Shown piece after piece: positions 9,704-17,878 of a DNA stretch of 64,000 nt. The first letter of the stretch is position 1. Each line of letters begins with the position of its first letter. Under the pieces are notes generated by a model. That model made no database searches and had not been told where the DNA came from. It saw only the letters and a program-made list of their open reading frames with translations. Source of the DNA: Pseudomonadota bacterium (lineage in GTDB: Bacteria; Pseudomonadota; Alphaproteobacteria; Rhodobacterales; Rhodobacteraceae); the NCBI GenBank assembly GCA_021845805.1, contig JAJZVD010000003.1:50705-114704 (forward strand). Reading direction: 5' to 3'. The position numbers were made by a program, and so were the translations under genes.

Positions 9704-10920
9704 GGCGCGGCCTTTCGGGCATCGACCGCCTGCAGCAGCAGCCCGGCCACGGCATCGGTGACATCGGCCCCGTTCGACGTGACGGCCCAGGCATTGTGCG
9801 CCAGAAGCGCCGCGCGGTCGGGCGACAGCAGGTCGCCCACCGCATCGCCCAGTTCGGCGGCGCTGCGCACCTCGCGCACGGCGCGCGCCTCGGACAGGCT
9901 GGCAAGCGCCGCGCCATGCGCCCCGGCCTGCGGCCCGTGAATCACGGCCGAGCCCAGCGCCGCAGGCTCGAACGGCGGGCGCAGGCAGCCGGGGCCAAGC
10001 AGGCTGCCGCCAAGATAGGTGATGGGTGCCAGCCGGTACCACAGGCCAAGCTCGCCCTCGGTGTCGGCCACATAGACCTCTGTCTCGGGCTCGAGGTCGC
10101 CTTCGCCGTTCCGCTGCGCCACGGTCCAGCCCTCGGACGCGGCCAGATGCGCGGCGATGGCGGCCCCGCGGGCGGGGTCTTCGGGCACCAGGATCAACAG
10201 CAGCCGGTGCGCCAGACGCAGGGCGGCGCGATGGGCCTCGGCCACCAGGGGCAGTTCGGCCTCGGGGACCTGCACGGCCAGCCAGATCGGGCGGGTGTGC
10301 AGCGTCTGCGCCATCGCCTCGCGCTCGGCCTCGTTGCAGGGCAGCGCAACCGAGCCTTCGCCCAGACGGCCGACCACCTGCACCTGTGCCGCCCCGCCCG
10401 ACATCCGCCGGAGCGTGCGCGCCGCGGTCTCGTCAGGAACCAGGATGCGGGCGACGTGGCCCAGCACGGTGCGTGACAGCCACGGGATCCAGCGCAGCGG
10501 AGGCGGGGCGGGAAGCTGGGGCTGCACCAGCAGCGGCGGCAGCCCGGCCGTTGCCGCGGCGCAGAGCATGACCGGATCGATGGCGCCGCCGATCTGGGCC
10601 GCCGCGTCGGGCTGCCAGCGGGCGAGGAACGCCGCCATCTCTGCCGGGTCGGACACGGGCAGCGGGGCATGCAGGATGCGGCGCGGCGGTGGCGCGGGAA
10701 ACTCGGCCGCCGTCACGAGAACATGCGCGGCGGGGCGTTCCTCGACAATGCGGCGGGCCAGTTCGACGGCGGCAGGCAGGGTGTGCCCCTGGGGCACATG
10801 CAGCCAGACCAGCGGCCCCTTCGGTCGCGCCTGCGGATCGGGAAGGGCAGGTGCCGCCCCCCCGATACGGCGTCGCGCCGTCAACGCAAGATAGAGCGCA
10901 AGGCCCAGCGGACGGCGCAT
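9700..10920 (-). CDS. waaA: WaaA/KdtA-like Kdo transferase homologue with altered signature motifs
   Basis: The product is 406 residues. WaaA adds Kdo sugars to lipid A on the cytoplasmic side of the inner membrane, and the gene lies between DUF4170 and lpxK, the usual place. The overall pattern fits: an N-terminal hydrophobic start ([13 protein letters not shown]), [21 protein letters not shown], and an [13 protein letters not shown] segment. Two landmarks deviate. The usual H-x-S-x-G-E catalytic segment reads [10 protein letters not shown], with His at about position 46 where Glu is expected, and the usual GGHNPLEPA reads [10 protein letters not shown]. It may be a divergent transferase or a non-catalytic paralogue of a second waaA elsewhere. 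The gene symbol is given by context and fold. Confidence 0.72.
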   Translation of the reverse strand: MRRPLGLALYLALTARRRIGGAAPALPDPQARPKGPLVWLHVPQGHTLPAAVELARRIVEERPAAHVLVTAAEFPAPPPRRILHAPLPVSDPAEMAAFLARWQPDAAAQIGGAIDPVMLCAAATAGLPPLLVQPQLPAPPPLRWIPWLSRTVLGHVARILVPDETAARTLRRMSGGAAQVQVVGRLGEGSVALPCNEAEREAMAQTLHTRPIWLAVQVPEAELPLVAEAHRAALRLAHRLLLILVPEDPARGAAIAAHLAASEGWTVAQRNGEGDLEPETEVYVADTEGELGLWYRLAPITYLGGSLLGPGCLRPPFEPAALGSAVIHGPQAGAHGAALASLSEARAVREVRSAAELGDAVGDLLSPDRAALLAHNAWAVTSNGADVTDAVAGLLLQAVDARKAAP

Positions 10921-10929
10921 TCTGCGGGC

Positions 10930-11175
10930 TCAGTCGCCCAGTTCTTCGGTCGCGCTGGCGGCCATCTCTTCGTCGCGCAGCCGGTGGATATGGGCGATGA
11001 AGTAGCGCATGTGCGCATCGTCAACCGTCCGCTGCGCCTCGGCCTTCCAGGCGGCATGGGCGCTGGCGTAGTCGGGGAACATGCCGACAATGTGGATCTT
11101 CGACACGTCCTTGAAGACGGTCTTCGAGGGGCTGACAAGCTCGCCGCCAAAGACGAGATGCAGGCGCTGGGTCAT
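10930..11175 (-). CDS. DUF4170 family small protein
   Basis: The product is 81 residues, cytoplasmic, without a signal or membrane segment. The sequence (LVFGGELVSPSKTVFKDVSKIHIVGMFPDYASAHAAWK) matches the DUF4170 family, short alphaproteobacterial proteins usually encoded just before waaA. The name describes a family of unknown function. It starts the leftward block DUF4170-waaA-lpxK with only nine bases to the next gene. The ATG follows GGAGCC (CCGGAGCCTCCTCATG), a good ribosome site. Confidence 0.85.
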   Translation of the reverse strand: MTQRLHLVFGGELVSPSKTVFKDVSKIHIVGMFPDYASAHAAWKAEAQRTVDDAHMRYFIAHIHRLRDEEMAASATEELGD

Positions 11176-11384
11176 GAGGAGGCTCCGGTCACCAGGGACG
11201 CGCGCAACCTAGCCATTGCGGGCACGGGGTCAAGCACAGGTCCGCCGGGCCGGGCCGATTTTGGCGCCAAGCCTGCTGCAGGGCGCGCGGATCGCGTCGC
11301 CTCTCCCCTTTCCCTTTCCCGCAACTCGGCCTAGGGTCCGGCCTCGGCGCAGTCGCGACCGTACGCCCAGGACAGGTGCACCCC

Positions 11385-12854
11385 ATGGAAATGGACCCGC
11401 TGCCGCAGCCCGGGCTGACGGCTCCGACGCAGACCGGCGTCTACCCAGAGCAGCGCTGGATCGCGATGGCGGTCCTTCTGGCCGCAGCCTTCATGAACCT
11501 GATCGACGTGTCGATCGTGAACGTCGCGCTGCCCTCGCTGTTGCGCGCCTTCCGGGCGACGCCCGCGCAGATCGAATGGGTGGTGGCGGCCTATATCCTG
11601 ACCTTCGCGCTTCTCTTGCTGCCCGCCGGGCGACTGGGCGACATCCTGGGCCGCCGCCGCATGTTCGTGACCGGGATCGGCGTCTTCACCTTCGGCTCGG
11701 CGCTGTGCGGGCTGGCACCGGGGGTCGGCGCGCTGGTGGCGGCGCGGGTGCTGCAGGCCACGGGCGGTGCGCTGATGATGCCGCAGACGCTGGCGCTGGT
11801 GCCGGTGCTCTTCCCGCCGCAGGAACGCGGCAAGGCCTTCGCGCTGTTCGGTCTGGCCTCGGGCCTGGCCTCGGTGATGGGGCCGGTGCTGGGCGGGTTC
11901 CTGATCGGGCAGGACATCGCGGGGCTGGACTGGCGGCCGATCTTTCTGGTGAACGTGCCGATCGGGCTGATCGCCATTCCGCTTTCGCTGCGGCTGGTGC
12001 CCGAGATCCGGGGCAACCATCCGCTGAAGCTTGACCTGGTGGGCGTGCTGCTGGCGGCGGCGACGCTGCTGGCGGTGGTCTTCCCGCTGATCGAGGGGCG
12101 CGAAGCGGGCTGGCCTGCCTGGATCTTCGTGACGCTGGCCGCGGCGCTGCCGCTTGGCGCCACCTTTGCGGCATGGGAAACGCGACTGGCCCGCGCGGGG
12201 CGCCCGCAACTGCTGCCGATCAGCCTGCTGGCCGACAAGGGCTTCGTGCTTGGAACCGCGCTGTCCACCCTGCTCTATTCCGGGATCCCCGGGTTCTTCG
12301 TGGTGCTGGCGGTGTTCCTGCAATCGGGCTTCGGGCTGGACCCGATGCATTCGGGCATGATGACGATGCCGTTTTCCATCGGGGTCATGGCCGCCTCGCT
12401 GACCTCGGGGCGGCTGGGCAACCGCTGGCAACGACAGCGGATCACCGCGGGCGCGGGGTTCCTTGCGCTGGCGATGTTCGGGCTGCGCTGGACGGTGCAG
12501 GGGACCGGCGCGGCGATCGACTGGCCGTTCTATGCGCCCTTCCTGCTTCTGGGCGGCTTTGGACTTGGCACCTGCATCTCGCCGATCTTCCAGGTCGTGC
12601 TGACCTCGGTGCCCGGGCGCGATACCGGATCGGCCTCGGGTGCGTTGCAGGCCTTCCAGCAGGTGGGCGGGGCGCTGGGGGTGGCGATACTGGGGCAGAT
12701 CTTCTTCGCCCGTCTTCAGGCGCCGTCCGGCGCGCCCGAGGCGCACGCGGTCTACAAGGACGCGATGGCGGCGGCGCTGGTCTACAACTCCACCGCCTTT
12801 CTGGCCATCGCGGTGCTGATCTGGCTGATCCCGCAGCCCGAACCGCAGGGCTGA
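11385..12854 (+). CDS. DHA2-family (EmrB/QacA-type) drug:H+ antiporter
   Basis: The product is 489 residues from the ATG at 11385; the tracked GTG at 11376 lies only three bases after AGGA, too close. Fourteen hydrophobic segments can be counted roughly. Motif A of the major facilitator superfamily is LPAGRLGDILGRRRMF after the second helix. SIVNVALPSLLRAF in the first helix matches motif D1 of the 14-helix DHA2 group, and GPVLGGFLI matches motif C of antiporters. It probably exports small toxic compounds; the substrate is unknown. No TetR- or MarR-type repressor is adjacent, and the gene stands alone. Confidence 0.88.
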   Translation: MEMDPLPQPGLTAPTQTGVYPEQRWIAMAVLLAAAFMNLIDVSIVNVALPSLLRAFRATPAQIEWVVAAYILTFALLLLPAGRLGDILGRRRMFVTGIGVFTFGSALCGLAPGVGALVAARVLQATGGALMMPQTLALVPVLFPPQERGKAFALFGLASGLASVMGPVLGGFLIGQDIAGLDWRPIFLVNVPIGLIAIPLSLRLVPEIRGNHPLKLDLVGVLLAAATLLAVVFPLIEGREAGWPAWIFVTLAAALPLGATFAAWETRLARAGRPQLLPISLLADKGFVLGTALSTLLYSGIPGFFVVLAVFLQSGFGLDPMHSGMMTMPFSIGVMAASLTSGRLGNRWQRQRITAGAGFLALAMFGLRWTVQGTGAAIDWPFYAPFLLLGGFGLGTCISPIFQVVLTSVPGRDTGSASGALQAFQQVGGALGVAILGQIFFARLQAPSGAPEAHAVYKDAMAAALVYNSTAFLAIAVLIWLIPQPEPQG

Positions 12855-12914
12855 CTATACATCCGCGCCGAAACAGGCTATCAGCCCTGCTTCAGGCTCC
12901 GGTGTTTCCGTGGT

Positions 12915-12934
12915 GCCGGGCAGGGAGGCCCGGC
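12915..12934 (+). other. Perfect hairpin in the leader of the DEAD-box helicase gene
   Basis: GCCGGGC and GCCCGGC flank a six-base loop (AGGGAG), a perfect 7-bp stem. It lies about 75 bases before the helicase start in a 153-base leader that is otherwise GC-rich and shows no recognisable riboswitch. There is no T-run after it, so it is not an obvious terminator. Long structured leaders are common for cold-shock DEAD-box helicase genes; a role here is a guess. Confidence 0.3.
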
Positions 12935-13007
12935 CGAGGGGGATGGGTGGGCCATCACATGGGCCCGCCGGCAAGGTTCCGGCCGCCCCCCTTTGGAAAG
13001 ACGGATC

Positions 13008-15314
13008 ATGACGGATGTTTCCGCCATTGCGGCGCCGCTTGCGGCCGCGCTTCAGAAGCGTGGCTATGAAACCCTGACCCCGGTGCAGCTGTCGGTGCTG
13101 GAAGACGGGCTGGCAGGCAAGGACCTGCTGGTGTCGGCCCAGACCGGATCGGGCAAGACCGTGGCCTTTGGTCTGGCCATCGCGCCCGACGTGCTGGGCG
13201 ATGCGCTGCTGCTGCCGCCCGCCGAGGCCCCGCTTGCGCTGATCATCGCCCCCACCCGCGAGCTTGCGTTGCAGGTCAAACGCGAGATCGACTGGCTTTA
13301 TGCCGAGGCAGGCGTGCTGACGGCCTCTTGCGTGGGGGGCATGGATTTCCGCAACGAACGCCGCGCGCTGGAACGCGGGGCGCATATCGTGGTGGGCACG
13401 CCGGGCCGCCTGAAGGACCATATCGAACGCGGCACGCTGGACCTTTCGGCGATCCGCGCCGTGGTTCTGGACGAAGCCGACGAGATGCTGGACCTGGGCT
13501 TTGCCGAGGATCTGGAATTCATCCTCGGCGCCGCGCCCGAGGGGCGGCGGACGCTGATGTTCTCGGCCACGGTGCCGCCCGAAATCGCCAAGCTGGCCGA
13601 AAGCTACCAGCGCGACGCGGTGCGGCTGAAGACGGCGGCCGAGCAGAAGCAGCATGTGGACATCGAATACCGGGCGATGAGCGTGGCCAACGAGGACCGC
13701 GAACATGCCATCATCAACGTCCTGCGCTATTTCGAGGCGCGCACCGCGATCGTGTTCTGCAAGACCCGCGCCGAGGTGACGCATCTGATGGGCCGCTTCC
13801 ACAACCGCGGCTTTCAGGTGGTGGCGCTGTCGGGCGAACTGAGCCAGCAGGAACGCACCCACGCCCTTCAGGCGATGCGTGACGGGCGGGCCCGCGTCTG
13901 CATCGCGACCGACGTGGCCGCCCGCGGGATCGACCTGCCGGGGCTGGAGCTGGTGGTGCATGCCGACCTGCCGACGAACCCCGAGACGCTTCTGCACCGG
14001 TCTGGGCGCACGGGCCGGGCGGGGAACAAGGGCACCTCGGTGCTGATCGTCACGCCGCGCGACTACCGCAAGGCCCAGCGCATTCTGCAAGGTGCGCGCG
14101 TCACCGCAACCTGGGGCCCCGCGCCCTCGGCCGACGAGGTGCAGGAACGCGACGACGCCCGCCTGATGACCGCGCCGGAACTGAGCGGGCCGGTGGCCGA
14201 GGACGAGGCTGCCGCGGTGGCCGCGCTGAGCGTCGCCTACGGGCAAGAAGCGCTGGCCGCGGCCTTCCTGCGGCTGTGGCGCGCCGGGCGTTCGGCGCCG
14301 GAAGAGCTGCGCGTGACCGCGACACCCGCCGCCGCGCAGGCAGTCGAGGCCAAGCGCCCGCGCGAGGCGTTCGGCGATTCGGTCTGGTATCGCCTGACCG
14401 TCGGCCACACCGGCCGGGCCGAAGCGCGCTGGATCCTGCCCAAGCTCTGCGATCAGGGGCGGATCACCAAGGCCGAGATCGGTGCCATCCGGGTGCAGCA
14501 GGATGAAACCTTCGTGCAGATCGCCGAAGCCGCGGTGAAGGGCTTCGAGGCTGCGCTGGGTTCGGCGATGGAACTGGAACCGGGGCTGGTGCTGAGCCGG
14601 ATGGCGGGCGAGCCCTCGATGGAACGCCCGGCGGCACGCGCGCCGCGCCGCGAACCCGCCCGCTTCGATGCGCCCGAAGGCCCGGTGCAGGGCAAGAAAT
14701 CCTTCCGCGCCGCGAAATACGAAACCCGCGACGAGGTGAAGCCCGCCCGCCGGTTCGGCGTGAAGGCGCGCGACGAGGCACGCGACGTGTCCCGGGGCGA
14801 TGAGGGCGACGGGGCCCAGATCCACGCCGCGCCCCGCAAGCCCTATGCCAAACCCGCCGAGGATGCGCCGCGCAAACCCTATGCGCGGACAAGCGAGGAT
14901 GCGCCGCGCAAGCCCTATGGCAAGTCGGCCGAGGATGCGCCGCGCAAGCCGTACACGAAACCGGCCGCCGACGGTCCGCGCAAGCCCTATGCGAAATCCA
15001 CCGGCGACGCCCCGCGCAAGCCCTACGCCAAAGCCGAGGGTGCGCCGCGCAAGCCCTATGTCAAATCCGCCGGGGGCAAATCCTACGAGGGCAAATCCTC
15101 CGAGGCCAGATCCTACGAGGCCAGATCCTCCGAGGATCGCCCCGCCCGGCCGCGCGCCGCGGGCGAGGACGGGCCGGCGAAGAAGCCGCGCTGGACCGGC
15201 GCCGACAAGGCGGGGCGCCCGGCAAAGCCCGGCGCGCCCCGGCGCCCGCCCGTGAACCCGGCCGATACGTCGCAGCGGCTGAAGCCGCGCAGCGGCCCGC
15301 GCAGCCGGGGCTGA
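13008..15314 (+). CDS. DEAD-box ATP-dependent RNA helicase with DbpA-like domain and repetitive basic tail
   Basis: The product is 768 residues from the ATG at 13008 (GGAAAG upstream). Residues 1-210 form the first RecA domain with the Q motif (YETLTPVQLSVL), AQTGSGKT, PTRELALQ, DEAD and SAT. Residues 215-370 form the second, with ATDVAARGIDLPGL and HRSGRTGRAG. Around residues 460-530 a DbpA-type RNA-binding module is visible (RITKAEIGAIRVQQDETFVQI). The last 230 residues are disordered and basic and include seven copies of PRKPY. It resembles DeaD/CsdA proteins that remodel ribosomal and messenger RNA in the cold. The tail probably binds RNA without sequence specificity. Confidence 0.9.
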   Translation: MTDVSAIAAPLAAALQKRGYETLTPVQLSVLEDGLAGKDLLVSAQTGSGKTVAFGLAIAPDVLGDALLLPPAEAPLALIIAPTRELALQVKREIDWLYAEAGVLTASCVGGMDFRNERRALERGAHIVVGTPGRLKDHIERGTLDLSAIRAVVLDEADEMLDLGFAEDLEFILGAAPEGRRTLMFSATVPPEIAKLAESYQRDAVRLKTAAEQKQHVDIEYRAMSVANEDREHAIINVLRYFEARTAIVFCKTRAEVTHLMGRFHNRGFQVVALSGELSQQERTHALQAMRDGRARVCIATDVAARGIDLPGLELVVHADLPTNPETLLHRSGRTGRAGNKGTSVLIVTPRDYRKAQRILQGARVTATWGPAPSADEVQERDDARLMTAPELSGPVAEDEAAAVAALSVAYGQEALAAAFLRLWRAGRSAPEELRVTATPAAAQAVEAKRPREAFGDSVWYRLTVGHTGRAEARWILPKLCDQGRITKAEIGAIRVQQDETFVQIAEAAVKGFEAALGSAMELEPGLVLSRMAGEPSMERPAARAPRREPARFDAPEGPVQGKKSFRAAKYETRDEVKPARRFGVKARDEARDVSRGDEGDGAQIHAAPRKPYAKPAEDAPRKPYARTSEDAPRKPYGKSAEDAPRKPYTKPAADGPRKPYAKSTGDAPRKPYAKAEGAPRKPYVKSAGGKSYEGKSSEARSYEARSSEDRPARPRAAGEDGPAKKPRWTGADKAGRPAKPGAPRRPPVNPADTSQRLKPRSGPRSRG
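14832..15077 (+). repeat. Seven-copy, 36-base in-frame tandem repeat encoding PRKPYAK units
   Basis: Inside the helicase gene, copies starting at 14832, 14868, 14904, 14940, 14976, 15012 and 15045 each begin with CC(C/G)CGCAA(G/A)CC and encode PRKPY followed by seven variable residues. Five units are exactly 36 bases long and the sixth is 33. The third positions differ between copies, so the array is not a recent amplification. A second short reiteration (KSYEGKSSEARSYEARSSED) follows at once. Confidence 0.9.
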
Positions 15315-15388
15315 GGGTTGCACCCGGCGGGGCCGCACCGTATACGGCCCCGCCTTGACCCTTCCCTTGCCACCCGGGGGATCCGCCG

Positions 15389-16486
15389 ATGCTGCAAACA
15401 CCCTATTATCTGATCGACCGCGCCGCGCTGTTGCGGAACATGGCGGTCATCGACCGGCTTCAGGCGCTGTCGGGCGCCAAGGCGCTTCTGGCGCTGAAAT
15501 GCTTTGCCACGTGGCCCGTGTTCGACACGCTGAAGCCGCACATGGCGGGCACCACGTCGTCTTCGCTCTACGAATTGCGGCTGGGGCGCGAGGAGTTCGG
15601 GGGCGAAACCCATGCCTATTCGGTGGCCTGGTCCGACCACGAGATCGACGCGGCGGTGGGCCATGCCGACAAGATCATCTTCAACTCCATCGGCCAGCTT
15701 GCGCGGTTCGAGGGGCGCGCGCAGGGCATCGCCCGCGGGCTGCGGCTGAATCCGCGGTTTTCCACCAGCGGCTTCGACCTGGCAGACCCCGCCCGGCCGT
15801 TTTCCCGGCTGGGGGAATGGGACGCCGCGAAGATCGGGCAGGTGATCGACCGGATTTCCGGCTTCATGATCCATTACAACTGCGAAAACGGCGATTTCGC
15901 GCTGTTCGACGCGCAGCTTTCGCGGATCGAGGCCGAATTCGGCGCGCTGCTGGAACGGGTGCAATGGGTCAGCCTGGGGGGCGGCATCCATTTCACCGGC
16001 GCGGGCTATCCGGTCGAGGCGCTTGCGGCGCGGCTGAAAGCCTTCGCCGACCGCTTCGGCGTGCAGGTCTACCTGGAGCCCGGCGAGGCCGCGATCACCA
16101 ACGCCGCCACGCTCGAGGTGACGGTGCTGGACGTGCTGGACAACGGCAAGAAGCTGGCGATCGTCGACAGTTCGATCGAGGCGCACATGCTGGACCTGCT
16201 GATCTACCGCCAGCCCGCGAAGATCGCGCCGAACGAAGGCGAATACCCGTTCATGATCTGCGGAAAGTCCTGCCTTGCGGGCGACATCTTCGGCGAGTTC
16301 CGCTTCCCCGCGCCGTTGCAGGTGGGCGACCGGCTGTCGATCCTGGATGCGGCCGGTTACACGATGGTCAAGAAGAACTGGTTCAATGGCGTGCAGATGC
16401 CCGCCATCGCGATCCGCGAGATCGACGGCAGCATCACCGTTGCCCGCCAGTTCGGCTACCAGGATTACCGATCGAGCCTCGGCTGA
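15389..16486 (+). CDS. nspC: Carboxynorspermidine decarboxylase
   Basis: The product is 365 residues, a pyridoxal-phosphate enzyme of the alanine-racemase fold. It decarboxylates carboxy(nor)spermidine to (nor)spermidine in the cytoplasm. Markers are LLALKCFATWPVF (PLP lysine in ALKCF, about residue 34), NCENGDFALF, SLGGGIHFTGAGYP, YLEPGEAAI and CGKSCLAGDIFGEF, which holds the conserved active-site cysteine. The length is normal. It is followed after 35 bases by the dehydrogenase for the preceding step, so the pair makes spermidine from aspartate semialdehyde and putrescine without S-adenosylmethionine decarboxylase. Confidence 0.93.
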   Translation: MLQTPYYLIDRAALLRNMAVIDRLQALSGAKALLALKCFATWPVFDTLKPHMAGTTSSSLYELRLGREEFGGETHAYSVAWSDHEIDAAVGHADKIIFNSIGQLARFEGRAQGIARGLRLNPRFSTSGFDLADPARPFSRLGEWDAAKIGQVIDRISGFMIHYNCENGDFALFDAQLSRIEAEFGALLERVQWVSLGGGIHFTGAGYPVEALAARLKAFADRFGVQVYLEPGEAAITNAATLEVTVLDVLDNGKKLAIVDSSIEAHMLDLLIYRQPAKIAPNEGEYPFMICGKSCLAGDIFGEFRFPAPLQVGDRLSILDAAGYTMVKKNWFNGVQMPAIAIREIDGSITVARQFGYQDYRSSLG

Positions 16487-16521
16487 GGTTCCCCCCTGTC
16501 GTGCTGAAAGGAGTTTCCGCC

Positions 16522-17760
16522 GTGAAACGGAACGTTCTGATCATCGGCGCCGGTGGCGTGGCACAGGTCGTGGCGCACAAATGCGCGCAGAACAACGATG
16601 TTCTGGGCGATCTGCACATCGCCTCGCGCACGGTGGCGAAATGCGAGGCGATCATCGCGGGCGTGCGGGCCAGGGGCGCGATGAAGGTGCCGGGCATCTT
16701 TGCCGCCCATGCGGTCGATGCGATGGACAGCGCCGCGGTGGCCGCGCTGATCCGGGCGACGGGGGCGCGGATCGTGCTGAACCTCGGCTCGTCCTTCGTC
16801 AACATGACGGTGCTGGCCGCCTGCATCGAGACCGGCGCCGCCTATCTGGACACCGCGATCCACGAAGACCCCGCCAAGGTCTGCGAAACCCCGCCGTGGT
16901 ATGCCAACTATGAATGGCGGCGGCGCGAGGCCTGCGCGGCGGCGGGCGTCACCGCGATCCTGGGCGCGGGTTTCGATCCGGGCGTGGTGAACGCCTATGC
17001 CCGTCTTGCGGCAGATGAGCATTTCGACCGGATCGACACGCTCGACATCATCGACATCAACGCGGGCAGCCATGGCCGCTGGTTCGCCACCAACTTCGAC
17101 CCCGAGATCAACTTCCGCGAATTCACCGGGCAAGTGTGGTCGTGGCAGAAGGGCCGGTGGGTTTCCAACCAGATGTTCGAGGTGGGTCAGGACTGGGAAC
17201 TGCCGGTCGTAGGCACCCAGCGCGCCTATCTGACCGGCCATGACGAGGTGCATTCGCTGAGCCAGATCCTGGGCATTCCCACCGTGCGGTTCTGGATGGG
17301 CTTTGGCGAACGCTACATCCAGGTGTTCACCGTGCTGAAGAACCTGGGGCTTCTGTCGGAAAAGCCGGTGAGAACGGCCGAGGGACAAGAGGTGGTGCCG
17401 CTGAAGCTGGTGAAGGCGGTGCTGCCCGATCCGGCAAGCCTCGCGCCCGACTATACCGGCAAGACCTGCATCGGCGATCTGGTCCGCGGCCAGAAGGACG
17501 GCAAGGCGGCCGAGGTGTTCATCTACAACGTGGCCGACCATGCCGACGCCTATGCCGAGGTGGGCAGCCAGGGGATCAGCTATACCGCCGGGGTTCCGGC
17601 GGTTGCGGCGGCGCTGCTGATCGCGGACGGCACCTGGGACGTGGGCGGCATGCGCAACATCGAGGAACTGCCCCCCAGGCCCTTCCTGAAGGTGCTGGAC
17701 CGGCTGGGCCTTGGCACGCGCATCCGCGATGCCGCCGGGGACCGTGCGCTGACGTTCTGA
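16522..17760 (+). CDS. Carboxynorspermidine dehydrogenase (saccharopine dehydrogenase family)
   Basis: The product is 412 residues. The start is a GTG at 16522 with AAAGGAG eight bases before it; the 801-residue tracked ORF is an artefact of an open frame through nspC. The N-terminus is a Rossmann fold (NVLIIGAGGVAQVVAHKCAQ). DTAIHEDP, ILGAGFDPGVVNAYARLA and FREFTGQVWSWQ are typical of the saccharopine dehydrogenase-like family that reductively joins aspartate semialdehyde to a diamine. Together with nspC it forms the alternative spermidine pathway known from Vibrio, Campylobacter and many alphaproteobacteria. Confidence 0.92.
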   Translation: MKRNVLIIGAGGVAQVVAHKCAQNNDVLGDLHIASRTVAKCEAIIAGVRARGAMKVPGIFAAHAVDAMDSAAVAALIRATGARIVLNLGSSFVNMTVLAACIETGAAYLDTAIHEDPAKVCETPPWYANYEWRRREACAAAGVTAILGAGFDPGVVNAYARLAADEHFDRIDTLDIIDINAGSHGRWFATNFDPEINFREFTGQVWSWQKGRWVSNQMFEVGQDWELPVVGTQRAYLTGHDEVHSLSQILGIPTVRFWMGFGERYIQVFTVLKNLGLLSEKPVRTAEGQEVVPLKLVKAVLPDPASLAPDYTGKTCIGDLVRGQKDGKAAEVFIYNVADHADAYAEVGSQGISYTAGVPAVAAALLIADGTWDVGGMRNIEELPPRPFLKVLDRLGLGTRIRDAAGDRALTF

Positions 17761-17801
17761 TCCCGGCCTGCGCGCGGCGCTGATCCGCCCGGGCGCGAGA
17801 A

Positions 17802-17819
17802 CGTGACTGGGGCGTCACG
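17802..17819. promoter_or_regulatory. Perfect inverted repeat CGTGAC-N6-GTCACG upstream of the DUF1800 gene
   Basis: CGTGAC at 17802-17807 and GTCACG at 17814-17819 are separated by TGGGGC, a perfect 6+6 palindrome about 60 bases before the DUF1800 start. There is no T-run, so a terminator for the upstream gene is unlikely. The spacing differs from the CRP (TGTGA-N6-TCACA) and FNR consensus. A dimeric repressor or activator site is plausible, but the regulator is unknown. Confidence 0.45.
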
Positions 17820-17878
17820 AGGGCTCTGGTAATGTTTCCCGCGTAGCGTCCTTCGGACCCCGCACAAGGAAGGGCCCC

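Noticed and set aside
12855-13007. Riboswitch in the helicase leader
   Set aside because: Beyond one 7-bp hairpin I could not match any known riboswitch core; GC-rich DNA forms such stems easily.
12855-15401. 848-residue leftward ORF opposite the DEAD-box helicase
   Set aside because: It is the antisense shadow of a gene with complete helicase motifs; its Gly/Ala/Arg-rich repeats mirror the PRKPY array, and it lacks a sensible start.
15355-16521. N-terminal extension of the carboxynorspermidine dehydrogenase ORF through nspC
   Set aside because: The extension is the out-of-frame reading of nspC. A GTG with AAAGGAG at 16522 begins the Rossmann fold correctly, so this is not a fusion protein.
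17802-17819. CRP or FNR site upstream of DUF1800
   Set aside because: The spacing between GTGA and TCAC is eight rather than six bases, and the FNR TTGAT-N4-ATCAA pattern is absent, so only an unnamed palindrome is reported.
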